Assembly (NCBI GenBank): GCA_030654645.1
Contig: JAURXC010000402.1
Coordinates: 1 to 6,862, forward strand
Origin: Deltaproteobacteria bacterium
GTDB taxonomy: Bacteria > Desulfobacterota > Desulfuromonadia > Geobacterales > Pseudopelobacteraceae
Reading direction: 5' to 3'
Length of the DNA stretch: 6,862 bases
Program-made: the position numbers and the translations under genes
Notes under the pieces: model-generated
The model's input: the letters and a program-made list of their open reading frames with translations, nothing else
Databases searched by the model: none
Told to the model about the DNA's origin: nothing
In this document: positions 1 through 5,235 of the stretch, in pieces
How positions within the stretch are numbered: position 1 is the stretch's first letter
Layout of the letters: each line of letters begins with the position of its first letter

Positions 1-158
1 CCGTAACATGACCACATACCGACGCAGATATTCCCGGCATCCAGTGTTTCGGCAGATGGCACATCAATAAGTCCGCTTGATCCGGATCTGCCCGGGTTGG
101 CCGATGCGCAAACCGGAATCAGGCAAGCTAATATGACTACGATAAGAAAATTAATCAT
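1..158 (-). CDS. Exported protein, N-terminal fragment (outer-membrane beta-barrel/OmpA- or YjbH-like?)
   Basis: A reading frame starts at an ATG at 158 and runs off the left edge, giving 52 complete codons. Residues 2-20 form a hydrophobic stretch (INFLIVVILACLIPVCASA) ending in an ASA|N signal-peptidase-I-like site, so the product is probably exported. The mature start reads NPGRSGSSGLIDVPSAETLD. The GLIDVPSAETLDAGN type of motif recalls the beginning of beta-barrel outer-membrane proteins of the YjbH/OmpA-associated kind seen in delta-proteobacteria; that is a resemblance from memory, not a search. Oddities: the n-region carries no Lys or Arg before the hydrophobic core, and no good Shine-Dalgarno precedes the ATG. 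An in-frame upstream TTG at 182 exists but adds no positive charge. The gene starts 61 nt after the HU gene and could be read with it. Everything beyond residue 52 is outside the window, so function is open. Confidence 0.6.
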   Translation of the reverse strand, partial: MINFLIVVILACLIPVCASANPGRSGSSGLIDVPSAETLDAGNICVGMWSCY

Positions 159-219
159 AATTAAATATAAACAGGATTCCAATCGTTTCTTTGTCTGAAA
201 AGGTTTGCGCCATATTTAG

Positions 220-495
220 CTAGCCTAGAACCATCTCTTTCAGTTCTTTTCCAACCTTGAAAAACGGCAGCTTTTTAGGACTTACCTTGATTGGCTCACC
301 GGTTTTAGGATTTCTGCCGGTATAAGTGCCATAATCCTTGATAACAAAACTGCCCAGACCTCGTATTTCGATACGATCTCCATTTATCATGGCTTCAGTC
401 ATTGAAGAAAATATCAAGTTAACAATTTCTTCGGCACGCTTTACCGGAATCTCTTTTTTAACGGCCAACTGTTCAATAAGTTCTGATTTATTCAT
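220..495 (-). CDS. HU/IHF-family nucleoid DNA-binding protein
   Basis: This 91-residue protein has the usual length of the HU/IHF family. These proteins form dimers that bind and bend DNA in the nucleoid. The N-terminal helical half starts MNKSELIEQLA. The beta-saddle carries IRGLGSF at residues 44-50, and the arm carries GRNPKTGEPI at residues 60-69, whose proline (P63) intercalates at DNA kinks in this family. The C-terminus LPFFKVGKELKE (76-87) is also typical. The MTEA and ERIEIRG-like middle part looks somewhat more like IHF-beta than HU, but subunit assignment is not safe from one sequence. The start at 495 is chosen over an upstream TTG at 507 because GGAGG (501-505) lies 5 nt before this ATG and the upstream codons run through the ribosome binding site. 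It follows the TPR gene by 54 nt and is probably co-transcribed, although an internal promoter in the gap cannot be excluded. Confidence 0.93.
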   Translation of the reverse strand: MNKSELIEQLAVKKEIPVKRAEEIVNLIFSSMTEAMINGDRIEIRGLGSFVIKDYGTYTGRNPKTGEPIKVSPKKLPFFKVGKELKEMVLG

Positions 496-500
496 TACAA

Positions 501-505
501 CCTCC
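501..505 (-). promoter_or_regulatory. Ribosome binding site of the HU/IHF gene
   Basis: GGAGG on the minus strand, 5 nt upstream of the ATG at 495. It fixes the start at MNKSEL and rules out the longer TTG-initiated reading, which would begin at 507 upstream of this site. Confidence 0.75.
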
Positions 506-549
506 AATGTATAGCCATATTCGGCGTTAAAAGCAAACTGAAGTTCAAC

Positions 550-1572
550 TTAATGACAACATTTCCCTAGATATTTCTTGAAAATCACGGCTGCATCATT
601 CTGCCTGCCGACGGCAAGCAACGCACCGTACAACTTTTCTGCCGCGGAACGGGCATACGCCGTTGTCAACAGCGGCGTATACTGATTTATCGCGCCATCA
701 AGATCGCCGGAGGCCTCCAGTATCTCCGCCCGCATCAGCATAGCCTGTTCAGGCATCAGTTCTTCGGCAATCATCGTGTCCAACACCTGCATGCACTCGG
801 CTATCCGGCCACTGTCGATCATAAGCATGGCAAGATTGAGCCATATCAAAGTGTTGGAACGATTATGCTGAAGCGCATTACGCAAATACTGTTCCGCTTC
901 AAGATCTTTACCCAACCGATGCAGAACCTTACCGATTTCGCAACAGTAAATATCCTGATCAACAGTTCCGGCGCACTGTTCCAGGCGGGTCAAAGCGTCT
1001 TCATGACGGTCCTGACTTGCGGCAACATATGCGTATGCAAAATCTTCTCCCAATTCTACATAACGTTGATACTGTTCTGTCGGCAACTGACGAATAAGCA
1101 GATCGTAATATTCCATGGGATGCAGGGAATCATCATCCTGCGGTGAGTCGGCACAGTCAATGCCCGTTGTATGAGAACAGCTGCCGCATGCGGATGCCTT
1201 GACCTGTTCGGCGGGAGCGTCGTCCGCCACACGGCACTCGTTAAGCATTGTTTCCGCCTTTTCCCGTACAACGGCATCATAAGTCAGTGTTTTTACTAGT
1301 TCGAGGTGATCTATTGCCTTAACTGTGTCTCCTCTTGAAAAAGCAAACCGGGCTTCGCTCAGATTTAGTTCTGCAAGCTTTAAATTGGCGGCTTCAATCC
1401 GTTGTTGAAAAGTCAATTTCAGATCGTTTTCCGAATCCGTGTCAGAGCAGCGCTTGAGGCCGTCTTCATAGCAGGTTCTTGCATCGAAAAAAGCCTCGGA
1501 ATCAAGATAACGATCTCCCTTGGCAAGTAAATCAACAGGAGTATTTGAAAAAAGTCTGGTAAGTATTCTCAT
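550..1572 (-). CDS. TPR-repeat protein with central CxxC cysteine cluster, function unknown
   Basis: The protein has 340 residues, no signal peptide and no membrane segment, so it is probably cytoplasmic. Residues 13-112 are helical with TPR-like packing (LLAKGDRYLDSEAFFDARTCYEDGL; FAFSRGDTVKAIDHLELVK). Residues 170-335 hold a second run of about four TPR-like units (YCCEIGKVLHRLGKDLEAEQYLRNAL, LNLAMLMIDSGRIAECMQVLDTMI and so on). Between them lies a low-complexity acidic linker with CGSCSH at 129-134 plus C140; further cysteines are C113, C200, C210, C211 and a terminal CCH. The CxxC plus His/Cys set could bind a metal or be redox-active; this is inference only. TPR proteins are protein-interaction scaffolds. 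The start ATG is preceded by GAGAGG about 8 nt upstream. The gene begins 13 nt after the methyltransferase stop codon, and its ribosome binding site overlaps that stop, which indicates one transcript. Specific role unknown. Confidence 0.85.
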   Translation of the reverse strand: MRILTRLFSNTPVDLLAKGDRYLDSEAFFDARTCYEDGLKRCSDTDSENDLKLTFQQRIEAANLKLAELNLSEARFAFSRGDTVKAIDHLELVKTLTYDAVVREKAETMLNECRVADDAPAEQVKASACGSCSHTTGIDCADSPQDDDSLHPMEYYDLLIRQLPTEQYQRYVELGEDFAYAYVAASQDRHEDALTRLEQCAGTVDQDIYCCEIGKVLHRLGKDLEAEQYLRNALQHNRSNTLIWLNLAMLMIDSGRIAECMQVLDTMIAEELMPEQAMLMRAEILEASGDLDGAINQYTPLLTTAYARSAAEKLYGALLAVGRQNDAAVIFKKYLGKCCH

Positions 1573-1585
1573 TGTATAACCTCTC

Positions 1586-2920
1586 TTATTTTTTGATCAG
1601 CAAGGTGACACTTTCCAAGTGATAGGTCTGTGGAAACATATCCAGTGGCACAGATTCAACAACATTATAGCCATGGACGGCAAGCAAGCCACAATCCCTG
1701 GCGAGTGTGCTCGGATCGCATGAAACATAAATTATTCTGGAGGGGTTCAGGCGGGCGATTTCCGGAACAACGTCTCCGGCGCCGGTTCGGGGGGGATCAA
1801 GCAGTATGACATCAAAAGGGGTGGCATCAGGATCTAGTCGCCTGAGAGCGACTTTCGCATCAGCACAGACAAAATTGATGTTACTTATGTTATTGCGGGT
1901 TTTATTGGAGTTTGCCGAGCGGATAGAACCTTCCGAACCTTCAATCCCGTAAACCGAGGCCACATCATCAGCAAGCGGTATTGAAAAATTACCATTGCCG
2001 CAATAGAGGTCGAGCAGTCGATCGGCAGGCCTGAAATCACCCAGACGCCTTATTATCGATAGAAGGGCCACGTTCTGGACCTGGTTTACCTGTGCAAATC
2101 CGCCAGGGAGATATGTAAGAACGTACGAACCCTGATCCGGATTACGGGCGGGCATGCAATAGCTGATTTCGGCACTACCCCACAGCTTTTCAGGCTCCGT
2201 CTTCCGGTTTGCCTGGAGAAAAAGACCTGTGCATGGGCCAAGCTCAGAGGAACGGCCGATCAGATACGACTTTAACCCTGAAAGGTCTTTTCCGGAATAA
2301 TGAACAACAGCCACAGCACCCTGCTCACCGGTATCGATGCTGATCTGATCTATCAAACCGACACCGGTATAATCCTGCAGTATCGATCTCAGACAATTCA
2401 GAATCTCGTTTATGACCGGCTTTGCCACTGGACAGCCATAGAACGCATTTTCCACTACGTGCGTGCTGTTTCTATGGAAACCGATACGCAACCCAGCCCG
2501 GTCTGTGGACACCTTGAAGCGGACCCTGCTGCGGTAGTCATATGCCAGTGGTGAAGCAACGGTGTCTCCGATCAGACTTCCATCGACCCGCCCTCCCCGC
2601 CAGAGGGTATCGGCAAAGATCTGACGTTTCTGCTGCAACTGGACCGGATACTGAACATGCTGCCAACTGCATCCGCCGCAGACCCCGTATATTTCACACA
2701 CGGGAATGTCACGATCAGGCGAAGGCTGGATGATTTCGACAATCTCGGCCGTACAGTAGGATTTTTTCTGGCTGGTTATGCGAAGGCGTACTTCATCACC
2801 GGGGCAGCTGAACGGAACAAAGCAGATCTTGCCATCAATCCGGCAGACACCGTTCCCGCCAAATGCAAGTTTTTCGATCCGGGTTACGGTTGTATCCACG
2901 TCAAAAGACCCTTGATGCAT
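1586..2920 (-). CDS. rlmD: 23S rRNA/tRNA uracil-C5 methyltransferase, RlmD/TrmA family
   Basis: This SAM-dependent enzyme methylates C5 of a uridine in RNA; the RlmD type targets 23S rRNA U1939. Numbering from the ATG at 2920 (444 aa): an N-terminal TRAM RNA-binding domain at about 8-66; a [4Fe-4S] motif with C75, C81, C84 (CEIYGVCGGCSWQHV) and C163; FAQVNQVQN at 275; SAM motif LLDLYCGNGNFSI at 302; DPPRTGAG at 375; nucleophile C401 in YVSCDPST; and general base E436 in the QTYHLESV block. All catalytic elements are intact. The iron-sulfur cysteines point to RlmD/RlmC rather than E. coli-type TrmA, but the exact target base is inferred. The start is uncertain. The ATG at 2920 has a weak ribosome site and overlaps the upstream gene by 20 nt. 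A GTG at 2899 sits 1 nt after that gene's stop with AAGGG 9 nt upstream, which would fit coupled translation. A TTG at 2968 is unlikely. Confidence 0.92.
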   Translation of the reverse strand: MHQGSFDVDTTVTRIEKLAFGGNGVCRIDGKICFVPFSCPGDEVRLRITSQKKSYCTAEIVEIIQPSPDRDIPVCEIYGVCGGCSWQHVQYPVQLQQKRQIFADTLWRGGRVDGSLIGDTVASPLAYDYRSRVRFKVSTDRAGLRIGFHRNSTHVVENAFYGCPVAKPVINEILNCLRSILQDYTGVGLIDQISIDTGEQGAVAVVHYSGKDLSGLKSYLIGRSSELGPCTGLFLQANRKTEPEKLWGSAEISYCMPARNPDQGSYVLTYLPGGFAQVNQVQNVALLSIIRRLGDFRPADRLLDLYCGNGNFSIPLADDVASVYGIEGSEGSIRSANSNKTRNNISNINFVCADAKVALRRLDPDATPFDVILLDPPRTGAGDVVPEIARLNPSRIIYVSCDPSTLARDCGLLAVHGYNVVESVPLDMFPQTYHLESVTLLIKK

Positions 2921-3299
2921 GCTTCTTGACGGACTTACCGAGAATGGCCCGGTACTCGTTCCTGACAAAGCGACGCTCGAAGTCGGGAGTCGTCAGATAA
3001 GAGATGGCGGTATTTTTGAACGAGTCAACCAGTTGATTCCGTACAGAAATGATATCTTGTTCCGGCACAGCCATCTTTTCCAATACCCTCTCAAAAACGA
3101 TCGATTGCCCAAGTTTATCAAGTGCATCCAGGTATTGGACTTCATCTTCAAAAAACATCCTGTCAAGCGCCACGTTGCAATGTGCCATGACCTTGACATG
3201 ATAATACCCGCCAAAATAATGCCGGGTTTCGTCAGACAGAGTAATGCAGAGACCAGAACTCAGTTCGATGGTTGTAATGATATTTGAATTGCTCAGCAA
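2901..3299 (-). CDS. Conserved-looking hypothetical protein, 132 aa, TTG start
   Basis: I do not assign this to a named family. The product (from TTG at 3299) begins LSNSNIITTIELSSG. It has a predicted beta-rich first half (ITLSDETRHYFGGYYHVKVMAH, about 19-40) and a helical second half ending in an RNQLVDSF...TTPDFERRFVRNEY block (88-116). It is soluble, with no signal peptide or transmembrane segment. It resembles, from memory, short hypothetical proteins in Geobacter genomes. The frame stays open upstream to a GTG at 3401, but that extension reads through the creatininase gene as a low-complexity Gly/Arg shadow and is rejected. The TTG at 3299 has GAGGG (3306-3310) 6 nt upstream and overlaps the creatininase stop by 7 nt, implying coupled translation. 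Its stop (2901) is 1 nt from a possible GTG start of the methyltransferase. A gene is likely; a function cannot be given. Confidence 0.75.
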   Translation of the reverse strand: MLSNSNIITTIELSSGLCITLSDETRHYFGGYYHVKVMAHCNVALDRMFFEDEVQYLDALDKLGQSIVFERVLEKMAVPEQDIISVRNQLVDSFKNTAISYLTTPDFERRFVRNEYRAILGKSVKKHASRVF

Positions 3300-4012
3300 G
3301 AGTGTCCCTCGATTTTTCTTATCAAATCCAGCAGGCCTTCCACCACCGCTTCCTCGATCCGGGCGCCCTTCTCGGCGGAAGCCTTGCCCGGATCCCCCCA
3401 CACTCCTCCGGGCCAGTAGCGCCGCTTGTCGCGCACCAGGATTCCAGGAGGGAAAGACGGGTATTCAGCCGGAGCGGTCCCTTTGACCAGTTCAGGATGG
3501 GAATGCATGATCCTTGAAGTTTCTATTTCTCCGGCATGGCAATCACCAGGCGTTTCGATCAGATCCCTGGCGCGATCCCGGGCCAGCAGGAATTCGGTAA
3601 CAACGGCAACCGAGATATCGTCATAGCAGGCGATCAACTCTTCACCGGCGTCCTGCAAAGCCATGCCATGGGCTCCGCCGGCATGGCCGCTGAGTGCGAT
3701 GAATGTATCCAGGCCATGTCCCCGCAGAGACTTGACGATATCGATAAAGAGCGACTTGAGAGTGGTGGTCGTAATCGAGATTGTACCGGGATGGCAGGCG
3801 GACGAGCGACAATTGCCGTAGTGGATCGGCGGTGCAACGAACAGCGGCCTTCGTTCCGCCGCTTTAATGCACACCTGGTATGCCTCGAAGGTGTCGGTGG
3901 AGAGCGGAAGATGGGGGCCATGCTCTTCCACCGAACCGAACGGGATCAGAACGATCCTGGTACGGGTGAGGCCGGCCTCGAACTCCGGCATTGTCATGTC
4001 GGAAATTATCAC
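3293..4012 (-). CDS. Creatininase-family metal-dependent amidohydrolase
   Basis: A 239-residue protein, matching the usual family length of about 230-260. The family binds two divalent metals and hydrolyses amide bonds; known members include creatininase, the archaeal deformylase ArfB and the mycofactocin protease MftE. Visible motifs: GSVEEHGPHLPLSTDT at 27-42, supplying E29, H31 and D40 as likely ligands; YGNCRSSACHPGTISI at 65-80; SGHAGG at 108-113, with H110 in place of the usual NGHGGN; and HAGEIETS at 159-166, supplying an acidic ligand. True creatininase activity is doubtful: the context is 7-deazaguanine synthesis. The start is GTG at 4012, which overlaps the queE stop as GTGA and has GGGGG about 6 nt upstream; ATGs at 3997 and 3991 are weaker alternatives. 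Translation is thus coupled to queE. Substrate unknown; a role on a pterin- or formylpyrimidine-like intermediate, or a peptide, is speculation. Confidence 0.9.
   Translation of the reverse strand: MIISDMTMPEFEAGLTRTRIVLIPFGSVEEHGPHLPLSTDTFEAYQVCIKAAERRPLFVAPPIHYGNCRSSACHPGTISITTTTLKSLFIDIVKSLRGHGLDTFIALSGHAGGAHGMALQDAGEELIACYDDISVAVVTEFLLARDRARDLIETPGDCHAGEIETSRIMHSHPELVKGTAPAEYPSFPPGILVRDKRRYWPGGVWGDPGKASAEKGARIEEAVVEGLLDLIRKIEGHSC
3306..3310 (-). promoter_or_regulatory. Ribosome binding site deciding a TTG start
   Basis: GAGGG on the minus strand, 6 nt before the TTG at 3299. It lies inside the last codons of the creatininase gene and is the main reason for choosing TTG as the start of the 132-residue gene, since no ATG occurs in frame near the beginning of its conserved-looking part. 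Confidence 0.55.
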
Positions 4013-4758
4013 AACGCCCCCAAAAGCTTGTGCATCTGGGGAATGATGCGCACATCCGGCAGGCGGCCGGAGGCCATTTCCTGTAGTTGAAGAAGATGGG
4101 CTGCCTTGATACCGATAGTGCCATCAGGCAACGTTAACGGCTGCAGAAACAGCGGGGTATCAATGTTTATCCTGGCTATGATCTCGCACACCTTGAATAT
4201 TTCGTGCGGTTCCGTCACATCACCGACAACGACCTTGACTGAAACATTGCAGCCCTGGGCTTCACGCAGGAAAAGCGCGTGCAAGTCCCACAACTGCCCT
4301 GTGCAACCGGCCGTCGAGGGAAGCTTCATATCCATGCTGATATAGTCCAGATGCCGCTTCACCTGCCCAAGCGCCAGATGCATGGTGCCGTTTGTTTCAA
4401 GATGGATCGGAATGATGCTGCGGATATCAGGAAACAGCTTGGCCAGCAGGTCGGCATACAGCAGAGGTTCGCCACCGGTGAAGCTGACCGAATGGTGCGC
4501 TCCCGGAAGCAGGGCCTGCCATTCGGAGATGATATCGGTAATAGCATGCAAAGGCATCGGCTGCGGAATATTGATAAAATCGGCTGATCCGGGTCTGGAC
4601 TCGACCCTGCCGATTACTGACCTGCCGAATTCGGTATCACAATAGCAGCAGTCCAGGTTGCACTCGGTCAAGCGCACAAATATCTGGCGGCGGCCGGCGA
4701 GGAGGCCTTCGCCCTGAATCGACGAAAACAGCTCGCTGATGTGGATCATATCACTCAT
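4009..4758 (-). CDS. queE: 7-carboxy-7-deazaguanine synthase (radical SAM)
   Basis: QueE rearranges 6-carboxy-5,6,7,8-tetrahydropterin to 7-carboxy-7-deazaguanine, the ring-contraction step of queuosine/preQ0 synthesis, using SAM, a [4Fe-4S] cluster and Mg2+. The 249-residue sequence shows the N-terminal substrate signature SIQGEG (13-18), the cluster motif CNLDCCYCDTEFG (33-45; C33, C37 and C40 in CX3CX2C spacing), the SAM-binding TGGEP (94-98), HLETNGT (119-125), DMKLPS (143-148) and a C-terminal QMHKLLG (241-247), all typical of QueE. The start ATG at 4758 overlaps the end of queD by 8 nt; a second ATG at 4749 (MIHISELF) is also possible because neither has a strong ribosome site, which suggests coupling to queD translation. 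The end overlaps the creatininase GTG start. Product and order (queD then queE) are those of the deazaguanine pathway. Confidence 0.95.
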   Translation of the reverse strand: MSDMIHISELFSSIQGEGLLAGRRQIFVRLTECNLDCCYCDTEFGRSVIGRVESRPGSADFINIPQPMPLHAITDIISEWQALLPGAHHSVSFTGGEPLLYADLLAKLFPDIRSIIPIHLETNGTMHLALGQVKRHLDYISMDMKLPSTAGCTGQLWDLHALFLREAQGCNVSVKVVVGDVTEPHEIFKVCEIIARINIDTPLFLQPLTLPDGTIGIKAAHLLQLQEMASGRLPDVRIIPQMHKLLGAL

Positions 4759-5119
4759 AGTAACGTGCGGATGCGTTATCAGATTCCCAGACGGTTATTG
4801 AATCTACCTTGATATTATCGTTATTCATACGCTCCGAAATACGATCGTACAGATATTTGGCGATATGTTCCGAAGAAGGAGAAAGGTCACGGAAAGCCGG
4901 ATTTTCATTGAGATACTTGTGATCCAGCTCATTAATTATAGCTCCGGCATCCCGTTTGAGAACCTTGAAGTCAATCCCGAGGCCCGACTTGTCCAGTTCG
5001 CGGGCCGTCACCGACACCTCTACTTTCCAATTGTGACCGTGCAGGTTTTCGCAATCTCCCTGATAATTGATCAGGTTATGAGCGGCAGCAAAGCTGGTTT
5101 TGATTGTCAGCATATACAT
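4751..5119 (-). CDS. queD: 6-carboxy-5,6,7,8-tetrahydropterin synthase
   Basis: QueD converts 7,8-dihydroneopterin triphosphate (from GTP by FolE) to 6-carboxytetrahydropterin, the substrate of QueE. It belongs to the PTPS/QueD fold. The 122-residue length is normal. Zinc ligands are visible as H14 in FAAAHNL and as H27 and H29 in CENLHGHNW. The catalytic cysteine of the QueD class is C23, four residues before the LHGH histidine. Further conserved blocks are GIDFKVLK (48-55), LDHKYLN (65-71), PSSEHIAKYL (81-90) and VWESDNASARYYE (110-122), with E112 as the pterin-binding acid. The start ATG at 5119 has GGAGG (5130-5134) 10 nt upstream; a second ATG two codons later is too far from it. This is the first gene of the operon, 34 nt downstream of a perfect palindrome. 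FolE and QueC are not in this window. Confidence 0.95.
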   Translation of the reverse strand: MYMLTIKTSFAAAHNLINYQGDCENLHGHNWKVEVSVTARELDKSGLGIDFKVLKRDAGAIINELDHKYLNENPAFRDLSPSSEHIAKYLYDRISERMNNDNIKVDSITVWESDNASARYYE

Positions 5120-5129
5120 ATGAAAAAAT

Positions 5130-5134
5130 CCTCC
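5130..5134 (-). promoter_or_regulatory. Ribosome binding site of queD
   Basis: GGAGG on the minus strand, 10 nt before the ATG at 5119. Most downstream genes lack a site this good, consistent with queD being the operon entry point for ribosomes. Confidence 0.65.
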
Positions 5135-5153
5135 GGATACGGTATTTATTGCT

Positions 5154-5170
5154 TCAACAGATTCTGTTGA
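5154..5170. promoter_or_regulatory. Perfect 8-1-8 palindrome upstream of queD (candidate operator)
   Basis: TCAACAGA, one T, then TCTGTTGA: a 17-base perfect inverted repeat. It lies in the short gap between the metY terminator and queD, about 34 nt before the start codon. The one-base centre makes a stable RNA hairpin unlikely, and no T-run follows on the minus strand, so a dimeric-repressor operator is a better guess than a terminator. I cannot identify a regulator. No clear sigma70 promoter could be fixed in this gap; any promoter for the operon would have to overlap or adjoin the palindrome. Confidence 0.4.
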
Positions 5171-5178
5171 TATTACAC

Positions 5179-5209
5179 AAAAATATGGGCAACCACAAGG
5201 TTGCCCATA
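5179..5209 (-). terminator. Strong intrinsic terminator of metY
   Basis: An 11-bp perfect stem (TATGGGCAACC / GGTTGCCCATA, 5184-5194 with 5199-5209) and a 4-base loop are followed on the minus strand by TTTTTG. It sits about 27 nt after the metY stop. On the plus strand no T-run follows, so it acts for the minus direction. A weaker AGGC/GCCT hairpin with a run of six T (5219-5237) lies directly at the metY stop and may help. Confidence 0.88.
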
Positions 5210-5235
5210 GACATGATTAAAAAAGGCGTTTATGC

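Noticed and set aside
100..158. Lipoprotein signal peptide using C12 (ILAC) in the left-edge protein
   Set aside because: The n-region has no basic residue, the lipobox second position is Leu, and a better ASA signal-peptidase-I site follows at residue 20.
496..549. Promoter for the HU gene (TTGCTT / TATACA, 17-nt spacing)
   Set aside because: The -10 box lies so close to the ribosome site that transcription would start inside or after it; the -35 match is poor.
3300..3401. N-terminal extension of the 132-residue unknown protein to a GTG at 3401
   Set aside because: The 34 extra residues are a Gly/Arg-rich reading of the creatininase 3' end in another frame; the TTG at 3299 has a better ribosome site.
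3536..4090. A 184-codon plus-strand frame opposite the creatininase gene
   Set aside because: Antisense to intact creatininase motifs, with no domain of its own and low-complexity composition.
5120..5178. preQ1 riboswitch in the queD leader
   Set aside because: The gap between the terminator and queD is too short and shows no preQ1-I or -II pattern, no pseudoknot-forming A-rich tail and no terminator hairpin in front of queD.
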